From Ruminococcus flavefaciens (GTDB taxonomy: Bacteria; Bacteroidota; Bacteroidia; Bacteroidales; P3), in NCBI GenBank assembly GCA_023667315.1, contig JAMPAI010000005.1, positions 62,001-126,000 of the forward strand: a stretch of DNA of 64,000 bases. Reading direction: 5' to 3'. A model generated the notes under the pieces. The model searched no databases and had not been told where the DNA came from. It saw nothing but the letters and a program-made list of their open reading frames with translations. Positions 25,899 through 34,544 of the stretch are shown here, piece by piece (positions within the stretch are counted from its first letter, which is position 1; each line of letters begins with the position of its first letter). The position numbers were made by a program, and so were the translations under genes.

Positions 25899-27902
25899 AT
25901 GGACAAAATTTTAAACACACTTTATCTCAAAGTCAAATCAGAGACCAAAACACTGACCAATAGCGCCATAGCTCAAATATTAGTAAAAATCATATACTCA
26001 AATGAAAACCGTCTACCATTTGAGACCATAGTTTCTTTATACAAAAAATTTACAGGGAGGAAATCTGTCAATGAAAATATCATCAGAGACGTATTATCAA
26101 CCCTCTGCGCCACAAACGAAATCAAATTAAGTACAAAAAATGAATACTATATAACAGATTTGAAAAGGAAACAAATTGATTCAACTTGTGAGTCTTCAAA
26201 AAAACGACGTAAAAACATCATTGATACGTTTTTTTCACAAGTGCATTCAGAACGCGAAGCCATTGAGATTTGGCTTCAAGATGTGTCTATGCATTTTTTT
26301 CAATTCTTTTCCAATGAGTGGATTTCAGATTTGATGGAAACAAAAAGTTCCATTATTAATAACAAGGACAGTATTCGCGATGTTATTGTAAAAAGAACTA
26401 AAGATATCAAGAAGATAGATAAAAGGGATCAAGACATTCTCCCAAAATTATTCTTCGAATTTTTATGTTCTAAAGATGCAGATGTGGTTGCATATTTGTG
26501 GGAATATGGCACTTCTGCTTTCTCCGCAAAGCTAATAAGCAATACTGTAGGTGTTGATACTTTAACACTTGATGTATTCAAAGGATCCAAGTGCCTTTTT
26601 GATACGAACATCCTCATATTCGCAAAATTAGATGCAAGCAAATATCATAAAGCTCTAATTTCCCTTGAAAAATCTTTCAATAACTTAGGCATCGAAATAG
26701 GCATATTACATATAACAAAAGAGGAATATCTGCATAAAATTGATGTTCAAAGGAACATAACCCTGAACAATATTGAAAAAATGGGTTATGACCTCACAGC
26801 AACGGCCGAAGATGATTTTACCCAAAGCGCAATAGCATTGCATTGTAGAAAAAAAGAAGATTTTGAGACATTCTTTGATGACCTCAATGTATTGCCTCCA
26901 TATTTGCATAAATCTCTTCCGATTCGCATAGTGGATAACAAACAAATTGCAGACGCTATCGACTATGCACAAAAAGATGAAAAAAAGAAGAAAAAGTTAA
27001 ATTCTATTTTTTCCTCCGCAACAGGAAGAGAAAAAAGGCCTGCCCCTCTCAGACATGATGTAGGGCTGATTGCAGGTGCTGAATCACTACGTTCTAATGA
27101 AAAATGGTTCATTTTATCAGAAGAAATATCTGTAAACGAATACTCAAAACAAAAACCCGTTGAGAATGGACTACCATTATCCATACGAGTAGGTACCCTA
27201 ATAAATGTACTAGCATTAGATAGTGGCGGGGATTGTTTCGATGCAAATGATTATATGCCATTATTTGCCTCCATCATACAAAATGGATTTCAACCATCAA
27301 AAGCAACCTTTGCACAAGAGGATCTTTATGCTATTTACGATTTGAATCATCAAATAGCTTTACTCCCTGATGAACAAAAAAGGGATATTGTAATGAACAT
27401 ACACGCCAAACGGTTAAAAGGAGAAAATGAAGAAACTTTAAAAATCGAATTAGAGCGAGCTATCACAAGAGGCAAACTGCAAATCTCCAACGACTTGAAC
27501 GAAACACAAAAAGCGCTAACCGCAACAGAAGAAGAGGTAAAAAGACAAAAAAGTAGAGGTGATATTGCAACACAGGCATTACTATCACAAATACAAAAAG
27601 ATGTCAAACGTTCTTATCGAAAAAAATTATGGACGTGGATTCTAATACCCGTGGGGATTCCTTTGGTTGTTTGGGGTATACTTTTTTTCTTGCCTATAAC
27701 ATTAAACCTTAACGTATCAAGCCAGTTAGTAAATCCTATTATGAATATAATCACAGGAATAGTGCCGGATCTCATCTACCTGCTTTTGGGCGGAGCAAGA
27801 AAAATCCGCTCTATTTTCAAAAATAAGAATAGGTTCTTCGAAGAAGAAATCGAAAAACGAATGGAAAAAGCTCTAGATGAACAAACCAAATATAAAAAGT
27901 AG
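25899..27902 (+). CDS. PIN-like domain protein with two C-terminal transmembrane segments
   Basis: 667 residues; no close named family recognised. Residues 1-~95 look like a small helical, possibly winged-helix, domain. A PIN-like nuclease core is suggested by CLFDTNILIFAKLD (Asp235, Asn237), an acidic pair in ITKEEYLHK (275-276) and LRHDVGLIAGAESL (Asp387) followed by KWFILSEE, the usual last strand. Residues ~500-570 are predicted coiled coil. Two hydrophobic segments (about 579-602 and 611-631) would anchor it in the inner membrane, with a basic/acidic tail behind. The gene is far richer in A+T than its neighbours, a sign of recent transfer. It has its own promoter box and terminator. An RNase effector held at the membrane in a defence setting is an inference. 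Confidence 0.6.
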   Translation: MDKILNTLYLKVKSETKTLTNSAIAQILVKIIYSNENRLPFETIVSLYKKFTGRKSVNENIIRDVLSTLCATNEIKLSTKNEYYITDLKRKQIDSTCESSKKRRKNIIDTFFSQVHSEREAIEIWLQDVSMHFFQFFSNEWISDLMETKSSIINNKDSIRDVIVKRTKDIKKIDKRDQDILPKLFFEFLCSKDADVVAYLWEYGTSAFSAKLISNTVGVDTLTLDVFKGSKCLFDTNILIFAKLDASKYHKALISLEKSFNNLGIEIGILHITKEEYLHKIDVQRNITLNNIEKMGYDLTATAEDDFTQSAIALHCRKKEDFETFFDDLNVLPPYLHKSLPIRIVDNKQIADAIDYAQKDEKKKKKLNSIFSSATGREKRPAPLRHDVGLIAGAESLRSNEKWFILSEEISVNEYSKQKPVENGLPLSIRVGTLINVLALDSGGDCFDANDYMPLFASIIQNGFQPSKATFAQEDLYAIYDLNHQIALLPDEQKRDIVMNIHAKRLKGENEETLKIELERAITRGKLQISNDLNETQKALTATEEEVKRQKSRGDIATQALLSQIQKDVKRSYRKKLWTWILIPVGIPLVVWGILFFLPITLNLNVSSQLVNPIMNIITGIVPDLIYLLLGGARKIRSIFKNKNRFFEEEIEKRMEKALDEQTKYKK

Positions 27903-27933
27903 ATTTCTGTATATTTAAAGAGGAAATAGAAGA

Positions 27934-27960
27934 AGACAGCGGGTATTCGCTGTCTTTTTC
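27934..27960 (+). terminator. Terminator between the PIN gene and the convergent Res gene
   Basis: AGACAGCG at 27934-27941 pairs with CGCTGTCT at 27948-27955 around GGTATT, followed by TTTTC. It lies between two convergent genes and may serve both. Confidence 0.8.
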
Positions 27961-27966
27961 TATTTC

Positions 27967-30900
27967 CTACCCCACCCCCGTCATCTCGTCCACCAGATCT
28001 TGGTAGGAGGCCACTTTGTGGTAGCGCACCTTGTCGGTGGATATGGTTTTGAACAGTTTTTCCGCGCAGGCGATTTTGGCCTTTTCTATGGCGCTCAATT
28101 CCATGGAAGACATAGAGCCTTTGGTTTCGGCGATGAAGAAGATATGCTTGATGCCGTCGCGCTGCATGGCTATCGCCCAGTCCGGAGCGTAGTTGCCCAC
28201 CGGCGTGGGAATGTGGAATGTACGCGGCAGTTTGGCATATACCACCACTTCGCTGGCCTCGTCAAGGGCGTGGGCGAAATTTTTCTCGCCGAGACTGTCG
28301 GTGATGACGTAATCGGTGATATGCTTCTTCGCCTCACAGACCCGCGATATTTCCGTGTGGCTGTTGACGGTGAAGATATCCGAATCGTACTTGCCTTCAG
28401 TAAGGTGATAGTGGATATGCTCTACCACCATCGTGGCCTTCTGCTCGCGGATAATCTGAACGACCTTACGGATAAATTCCTCGGGATTGTTCTTGAACAG
28501 CGCCAGTTTTATGGGGCGCAGACCTTGTAGAATCCTGACCGCCGTCCTGCGGGTGATGTTGGCCCCCTTTGCAACCTGCCCGATAAGGTCGTACCGCACC
28601 GAAGAAGTGCTCACGTCCGTAAGTTCGTGCGACGACGATTTCGTATTCCCGAAAGAAGCAACATCCTCTTCCGTCTGCGTTCCCGTTATCTTGACATAAC
28701 GCAGGGTACGCACCTGCAATCCATCGGTATTGAGATGCAGAACGGCGTTCTTTATCAATTCTTCGGAATCGTAGCTTACCGTATAGACATATTGGTGGTT
28801 GATGGCTTTCCACAGTTCCTGAAATTCCGGCTTGCTGAAATTCTTGTTGGGATGTTGTTCGGGTATCTTGGAGGAAGATTCATCCTTGATCATCTCTTTC
28901 AAGACGGACGGATCGAAAATCGACTGTATCAGTTTCGTCACCCCTTCGGCCATCGGTGCAAGGTTTTCTCCATAAGGAACAAGAGTTTCGGCGGCCACGT
29001 CGGCATGATACTTAGGCGTGATGTTGCCGTTGTCATCCACATATCCGTTATCATCCAGGTAATTCATGATCCAGCGGGCCTCGCGGTCGGAAACGACATG
29101 CGGCTGCGCGTTTACAAGAATGGTCTGCCCGGCAAAATAAGAGGTCGTGGCTTTCGAGACCCGTTCACGGAGTACCTCACGGGTTTCCTTCTGCAAGGCA
29201 TTGGTGAAGTCCGCATAACTTTCGTTGGCGATAACGGTAAGCACGTTGATGTTGTGCACGTCGGCGCCCAACAGTTCCTTGTCTTGACGCACCCCGTCTT
29301 TATCCACACAGATACGCAGGCCGCGCCCCACCTCCTGCCGCTTGGCGGTGGTGGAATTGCTATGGCGTAAAGTGCATATCTGGAATACATTGGGATTGTC
29401 CCAACCCTCGCGGAGCGCGGAATGCGAAAAAATGAAACGGGTCGGCTCGTCGAAACTTAATAAACGTTCCTTGTTGCGGAGAATCAGGTCGTAGGCCGAG
29501 ATGTCGTCCGAAATATCCGAACCCCGTTTCACCGCGCTGTCCACCGAACGGCCTTTCTTATCGATGGAGAAATAGCCCTTATGCACCTCTTGCGCCGTGG
29601 AACGGTGCACATACTCCCAATAGTCCTTATCCCACAGCGAACCTTGCGAAAAGGCCCTGTTGTATTCCTCCTCAAAGATCTGCTGGAACACGCCCTTCAC
29701 CTCGTTGCCGTCCGCATCATAAGAACGGTATTTGGCTACCTCGTCGATGAAGAAGAGCGAAAGGCACTTGATGCCCTTTTTAAAAAGCATGCATTCCTTT
29801 TCGAGATGCGAGGCGATGGTTTCGCGTATCTGCACACGCTGCATATGCAGTTCGTTAGCATCGCCCAGCACCTCCCCCTTGTGAAGGCACACCCCGTTCA
29901 TAAAGGTGACGTAGGCCGCGGGTTGCTCCAAAGTGCCGGGAAAGATTTCCGAGACCACATAACCCTCATATTGGGCAAGGCCGTTACTTTCAGCAAGCAA
30001 CGAATCGCCCACACCAAACGACTTGATATGGCGGCGCGGCTCGCCGGCGGCGTTCTTCACCTCGATTTCCATACGCGCCACGGGCGGCTTGTTCGGCGAA
30101 AGCACAATGTTGTCGAGATACATATACCCGTTGGTGCCGCGTAAGTTCCTCACTTCAAATCCCTTCACGGCGATACGCTTTACCAGCCGTTCCCGGTAGG
30201 CGTCCAGCGCATCGAGCGCATACACCATGTCGTGTTTGATCTTGAGGGTAGCCGAATAGTTGAGGGTGAACAAGGGGCTGAACCGCTTGAGCGCCGTCTG
30301 GGTCACCGCACCCTCCATTTTCTGCGGCTCGTCCATGATGATAACCGGATGATTGGCCGCGATGACGTCTATGGGACGGCGCGAGGCAAATTCATCGCGT
30401 TTATCGTAAATAATGCGGCTTTCCTTGCTCTTGCCGCCCTCCTTCATTGAGGCGGCGAACGCCTGGGTGTTGATGATCATGACGTTCAAGCCGGCGTCCT
30501 GCGAGAATTGGTCGAGTTGATTGAGATTGGCCGAATTATAGATGAACCAACGTGCCTTCTTGCCGTAATGCTCCATAAAGTGGTCTTCGAGCATGCGGAA
30601 CGACTTGGCCACCCCTTCGCGGATGGCGATGCTCGGCACCACCACCATAAACTTCGACCAGCCGTAAAGACGGTTCAGCTCGAACATCGTCTTTATATAG
30701 ACGTAGGTCTTGCCCGTTCCGGTCTCCATCTCGATATCGAGGCTTACCGCGCCGAGGCCTTGGGTGTCGGCCAGTGAGGACGACAGCGGCACACCCGCAC
30801 GAGTCTGCACGGCATGCAGGTTCTCGAGCAACTGCTTGCGGTCAACGGCAACCTCCATATTGCGGTAGCCGTCATCGTTTTCGTCTATCCGTCGCTGGTG

Positions 30901-31020
30901 GATCTTGCCTAAGTCGCGGCGATACTTGGTGCCGTCATTGAAGGGCTGCCCCACAAAAATGTCGGTAGTGTTCTTGACCGCCTCCGTCTGATAGGCCTGA
31001 ATCTTGAACTTAAATTTCAT
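27967..31020 (-). CDS. Type III-like restriction endonuclease subunit (Res)
   Basis: 1017 residues; SF2 translocase plus nuclease. Walker A is METGTGKTYVYIK (GTGKT at 101-105), motif II is IIMDEPQKMEG (about residue 230) and motif VI lies in AKRQEVGRGLRI. The C-terminal nuclease has YAPDWAIAM (Asp947) and FIAETKGS (Glu965, Lys967), a PD-(D/E)XK centre. All catalytic residues are present, so it is predicted active. It cuts unmethylated DNA as a complex with the Mod subunit encoded three bases upstream. It is the last gene of the leftward six-gene operon and converges on the PIN gene. Confidence 0.9.
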   Translation of the reverse strand: MKFKFKIQAYQTEAVKNTTDIFVGQPFNDGTKYRRDLGKIHQRRIDENDDGYRNMEVAVDRKQLLENLHAVQTRAGVPLSSSLADTQGLGAVSLDIEMETGTGKTYVYIKTMFELNRLYGWSKFMVVVPSIAIREGVAKSFRMLEDHFMEHYGKKARWFIYNSANLNQLDQFSQDAGLNVMIINTQAFAASMKEGGKSKESRIIYDKRDEFASRRPIDVIAANHPVIIMDEPQKMEGAVTQTALKRFSPLFTLNYSATLKIKHDMVYALDALDAYRERLVKRIAVKGFEVRNLRGTNGYMYLDNIVLSPNKPPVARMEIEVKNAAGEPRRHIKSFGVGDSLLAESNGLAQYEGYVVSEIFPGTLEQPAAYVTFMNGVCLHKGEVLGDANELHMQRVQIRETIASHLEKECMLFKKGIKCLSLFFIDEVAKYRSYDADGNEVKGVFQQIFEEEYNRAFSQGSLWDKDYWEYVHRSTAQEVHKGYFSIDKKGRSVDSAVKRGSDISDDISAYDLILRNKERLLSFDEPTRFIFSHSALREGWDNPNVFQICTLRHSNSTTAKRQEVGRGLRICVDKDGVRQDKELLGADVHNINVLTVIANESYADFTNALQKETREVLRERVSKATTSYFAGQTILVNAQPHVVSDREARWIMNYLDDNGYVDDNGNITPKYHADVAAETLVPYGENLAPMAEGVTKLIQSIFDPSVLKEMIKDESSSKIPEQHPNKNFSKPEFQELWKAINHQYVYTVSYDSEELIKNAVLHLNTDGLQVRTLRYVKITGTQTEEDVASFGNTKSSSHELTDVSTSSVRYDLIGQVAKGANITRRTAVRILQGLRPIKLALFKNNPEEFIRKVVQIIREQKATMVVEHIHYHLTEGKYDSDIFTVNSHTEISRVCEAKKHITDYVITDSLGEKNFAHALDEASEVVVYAKLPRTFHIPTPVGNYAPDWAIAMQRDGIKHIFFIAETKGSMSSMELSAIEKAKIACAEKLFKTISTDKVRYHKVASYQDLVDEMTGVG

Positions 31021-31023
31021 GGC

Positions 31024-33018
31024 CTACAGAATTTTGCGGGTGGTTTCGGGCGAATAGTGGCGGAAGATCTGCTCGAAATTGTCGAGCACGTTGTCGTTGG
31101 CGGCCGAGGCATCGCGCATCACGAAGTATTGCGGCTTCAGCTTGGCGATTTCCGTTACGGTCGATTCGTTCACCTCCTTGTCGAAGGTCGCGATAAGGTA
31201 ATTGCCATCCACAAAGAACACCTTTTTGCCGTTCACTTCCTTTTCTTCCACCTTGGCCGACAGTTCGATATTGAGTTCGGGCATCACCTGAAAAAGCAGG
31301 TCGAGCGGCGTGCGGTCGGATTTCACGTTATCTACAAACAGTTTGAGTTGGTCGGAAGTAAAGTCTTCCGGCTTATAGAAAACATCCTCCATATTCGAGG
31401 AATCGAGTTTGAGCACGCGGAAGCCGATGTCCAATTTGTCGATACCCTCCTTGCCAGCATTTTCTTCCTTGATTTTCTTTCCCGCCCGGCGGATGCGTTC
31501 CTTACCGATTTCGCAGATGGTATTATAACCCGCCTTACGCGCCTCGCTATCTTTCCCTGTCTCTTCGGGCAACTGTACCATAATGAACTTGCGGTGCCCG
31601 CCGTCCTCCGCGTTGAGTTTCATGACCGCATGGGCGGTGGTGGCGGAGCCGGAGAAGAAGTCAAGGATGAAATCGTCATTGTCAGAAAAAGCGTCTATAA
31701 GATTAGATACGACAATTTCATCTTTAGGAAAGTCGAACACTTCTTGCTTCATTAAATCCCTAAGTCTTAATTTTGCCCCACGCCTGTCTTTGTAGAATAC
31801 AGTATCTAACAGCTGAGTTTCATTGTCATGCAAATAGCGTTTTAGAACAGGGAGTTTATCGTTATCGTAAAAAACTAAACGACCCTCTTCTACTGCTTTC
31901 CATAAATCTGCCTCCTTGCCAAAAACCCATCCGCGAGAAGGGGGATTTATCGTTTTTCCGTTGATGGGATTTATTACTTGATATTTACCCCCTCCGACAC
32001 GGGAGACGTTGTCCATACAGTAACAACCTCGTTCATCTATATGGCAATAATGAGCATGGGCCTTAGATTCCTCGGGAGCATCGTTAGAGAACCATTTTTT
32101 TAATTTTTCTGTCGCTAATTCGCAGTCATTAGCACATTCAGCTAAGAGAGATTCTCTTTTAGCATAAATTGCTTCAAGCCCACGCTTTTTTTCTTTCCAT
32201 TCCAAATTGCTGTTACGGCATAACTCCAAAGATTTAGCAAATACAAGAATATATTCGTGAGAAGTAGAGATAAATCGTGCAGTATTTGTTTTACCGCCTT
32301 GCCATACCATTTGGGCGATAAAATTACTTTCACCGAAAATCTCGTTCATCATACGACGAAGATTTTCTATTTCATTATCATCTATGGATACAAGAATAAC
32401 ACCCAACTCCGACAATAAATCCCTCGCCACTTTTAAGCGTGGATAAATCATGTTGAGCCAGTCGGTATGGAAGCGACCGTTGGCCTCGGTATTGCGTTGC
32501 ATGGGGTCAGTCGTTTGATTCCCCTCTTCGTCCCGAAACCCGCTGGTTGCCTCAAACTCACCTTTACCTTTCCCATAGTCATCGTTATAAACAAAATCAT
32601 TCCCCGTATTGTACGGCGGGTCTATGTAAATCATCTTGATCTTGCCGAGATAATCTTCGCGGAGCAGTTTAAGCACTTCGAGGTTGTCGCCCTCTATGTA
32701 GAGGTTCTCAGAATCGAAGCCTCCGGGTGTGCCATCCTTGCCCGCACTTTCTTTCTGACACGGACGCAAGGCCATATCGGAAGGCGTATTGGCAAGACGC
32801 GATGCCGCCCGCTTGTCGGGCCACGTAAACTGATAGCGTTCCTCACCCTCTTCCAGCACCTCATTCGACAACTCCGCCCGAAGTTTATCGAAGTCTATGG
32901 CCAGTTCCGGCTTCCCGCTCTTATTCAGTCGCTCCGTAACGCACTGCGGAAACAGCGCGGCTATTTTCGCCACATTGCTGTCCACTGCGTTAGTACTTTT
33001 CATGTTCAGTTTGTTCAT
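31024..33018 (-). CDS. Type III-like DNA adenine/cytosine-N4 methyltransferase (Mod)
   Basis: 664 residues. The amino-methyltransferase motif YIDPPYNTGND (DPPY at 133-136) comes before the SAM motif ILDFFSGSATT (about 449-459), the beta-class order of type III Mod proteins. The stretch between them (about residues 200-440) is the target-recognition domain and sets the methylated site. This middle part (bases ~31690-32450) is visibly richer in A+T than both flanks, which suggests an exchanged recognition domain. The start overlaps the end of the HEPN-like gene by 29 bases. An internal Met at codon 6 is an alternative start. It protects host DNA and guides Res. Confidence 0.9.
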   Translation of the reverse strand: MNKLNMKSTNAVDSNVAKIAALFPQCVTERLNKSGKPELAIDFDKLRAELSNEVLEEGEERYQFTWPDKRAASRLANTPSDMALRPCQKESAGKDGTPGGFDSENLYIEGDNLEVLKLLREDYLGKIKMIYIDPPYNTGNDFVYNDDYGKGKGEFEATSGFRDEEGNQTTDPMQRNTEANGRFHTDWLNMIYPRLKVARDLLSELGVILVSIDDNEIENLRRMMNEIFGESNFIAQMVWQGGKTNTARFISTSHEYILVFAKSLELCRNSNLEWKEKKRGLEAIYAKRESLLAECANDCELATEKLKKWFSNDAPEESKAHAHYCHIDERGCYCMDNVSRVGGGKYQVINPINGKTINPPSRGWVFGKEADLWKAVEEGRLVFYDNDKLPVLKRYLHDNETQLLDTVFYKDRRGAKLRLRDLMKQEVFDFPKDEIVVSNLIDAFSDNDDFILDFFSGSATTAHAVMKLNAEDGGHRKFIMVQLPEETGKDSEARKAGYNTICEIGKERIRRAGKKIKEENAGKEGIDKLDIGFRVLKLDSSNMEDVFYKPEDFTSDQLKLFVDNVKSDRTPLDLLFQVMPELNIELSAKVEEKEVNGKKVFFVDGNYLIATFDKEVNESTVTEIAKLKPQYFVMRDASAANDNVLDNFEQIFRHYSPETTRKIL

Positions 33019-33637
33019 TATCGTTTATCTCTTTTACCAGTTGCTTTGCAAAATAGTCCATTACCATGTCGTCATATCGCAAAACAGCCTCTATTTCAAT
33101 GTGTTCACAATTTTCATCATATTGTTCCAAAAATCCGCCCGTCAGTTCTTCTACTTCTTTAACCCAAAACTCACTAACCTTCTTCCTGATTCGCAAAAGT
33201 TCCTTTAACAATCGAATATCATCTTCTGTGATTCCTTTGCTTAATTCTTTATAAAATTCATGCACAAACTGATTCCTCCGCCTGGAAATATTTGTAAGCG
33301 TCATAAAGTCAGTATCATCTATTGCATTAAGATGATTTTTCATGAATTTACAAATTGACAAAGTCTGGATGACCCTCCCTTTTTCATTTTTATAACACTT
33401 GAGGAGTTCTCTGTTGCACTTCTCTTTACTTTCTTTATCTTCTGTCCGTTCATCCGTAATAGGATCATGTAGTACAAATTGTGGCGTAATTTCACCCGTA
33501 TCCACATTCACAAGGTCAAAATTGGAATACAATGTTATGAACTGTATCTTCCAATAGGAAACAAACTGCTCGAATGCCATAACAAATAAGCAGACAAAAG
33601 AAAAATCATCCTTTAACTTATCTAATTCAATATCCAT
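32990..33637 (-). CDS. Protein with HEPN-type R-N-x3-H motif, in the R-M operon
   Basis: 215 residues, mostly alpha-helical and AT-rich. No named family is certain. The segment ISRRRNQFVHEFYKEL contains R121-N-Q-F-V-H126, the exact RX4H pattern, with Asn after Arg, of HEPN RNases and HEPN-related proteins. Charged helices surround it, as in HEPN folds. It overlaps DUF4391 by 16 bases upstream and mod by 29 bases downstream, so it is translated together with the restriction genes. HEPN proteins beside R-M genes can act as toxin-like back-ups, but many HEPN proteins are only structural. Toxic RNase activity is inference. Confidence 0.55.
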   Translation of the reverse strand: MDIELDKLKDDFSFVCLFVMAFEQFVSYWKIQFITLYSNFDLVNVDTGEITPQFVLHDPITDERTEDKESKEKCNRELLKCYKNEKGRVIQTLSICKFMKNHLNAIDDTDFMTLTNISRRRNQFVHEFYKELSKGITEDDIRLLKELLRIRKKVSEFWVKEVEELTGGFLEQYDENCEHIEIEAVLRYDDMVMDYFAKQLVKEINDNEQTEHEKY

Positions 33638-34281
33638 CTCGAATCTTTCAGTTTTTGAAGTTCAACAAACAATTCCCTTTTCCGCCGCGGCTGTTTGGTC
33701 GTTGCCATCTGTTTTTCCAGCACGACGATTTGATGCCGAAGTTTCTCCACGCGTTCTTCTTCGGCTTTCTGCTCCGTATAGTCATCTATTGAGGTTATCG
33801 GCTTTTGCGAAATCTGCGCAAGGAGGTTGGAATAGACGGCATCCATATTTATCCCCTGAATGGTCAAGGTCAAATCGGCAAGATTGACTTGCTTGCGCAG
33901 TTCCGAGGCTATGATTTTCCAACCGACAGCATTTGAGTGCTCCACGCGTTGTTTATGTTGCATCAACACGTCCGTATATTCGCCATATTGAATAACGTAC
34001 AGGCAATGTCGGGGAATCAGTTTGTCGAGTGCGCAAAATGGTTTAATAGAGTAACTATCGGTTTTGCAACGAAAATAGAACACATCTATTTCGTTCACTT
34101 CCTCGCCCGGGGCTACATTCAGCGTGTCGGCACGAAGCACATACAACAACCGTATCTGCTCAAATTCGCCCGCCAGCAAGTCTCGCACCGCCGTGGGGGT
34201 AGCGCTCGCCTTGACAAACTTCGCCTTGGGGATTAGTTTGTCCACGAAACAGCCTTGCGGAAATTTGAGCAGGTTTTCCAT
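33622..34281 (-). CDS. DUF4391 family protein
   Basis: 219 residues of the DUF4391 type: FPQGCFVDKLIPKAKF near the start, an LYVLRADTLNV strand, then a helical C-terminus with a coiled coil (AEEERVEKLRHQIVVLEKQMATTKQ). DUF4391 proteins occur almost only inside helicase and methyltransferase defence operons like this one; their activity is not known. The start directly abuts the stop of the 86-residue gene, and the end overlaps the HEPN-like gene by 16 bases. It may be an adaptor between the helicase and the Mod/Res complex; this is a guess from position. Confidence 0.8.
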   Translation of the reverse strand: MENLLKFPQGCFVDKLIPKAKFVKASATPTAVRDLLAGEFEQIRLLYVLRADTLNVAPGEEVNEIDVFYFRCKTDSYSIKPFCALDKLIPRHCLYVIQYGEYTDVLMQHKQRVEHSNAVGWKIIASELRKQVNLADLTLTIQGINMDAVYSNLLAQISQKPITSIDDYTEQKAEEERVEKLRHQIVVLEKQMATTKQPRRKRELFVELQKLKDSRWILN

Positions 34282-34542
34282 TTACTCTATGACAGGGACA
34301 AAAACGACTTCGTCTACTTCAAGTTTAACAGGATAAATGGCAAAGTCATTTATCGCATGGACTTCTTTACTTCCATTATCAGGTTCCCACGCATACACAT
34401 TTGTACAACCATCAATACATGCCACCAATGCATTATAGAGCGGTAGCGTATCATCATATTTCCGATATGCATTTTGCACAAATGGCACACCATTGTACAA
34501 AAATTTGAAAGGGAATCCCGTTTTAATATTAATTACTTCCAT
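34282..34542 (-). CDS. 86-residue protein of unknown function in the defence operon
   Basis: Not recognised. It is small, beta-rich looking and acidic: FPFKFLYNGVPFVQNAYRKY, a central LYNALVACIDGCTNVYAWEPDN and a hydrophobic end (EVDEVVFVPVIE). No signal peptide, membrane segment or catalytic motif was found. Its position is fixed tightly between the helicase gene (two bases upstream) and DUF4391 (immediately downstream), so it is almost surely expressed. It is AT-rich compared with the core genes. Confidence 0.65.
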   Translation of the reverse strand: MEVINIKTGFPFKFLYNGVPFVQNAYRKYDDTLPLYNALVACIDGCTNVYAWEPDNGSKEVHAINDFAIYPVKLEVDEVVFVPVIE

Positions 34543-34544
34543 AG

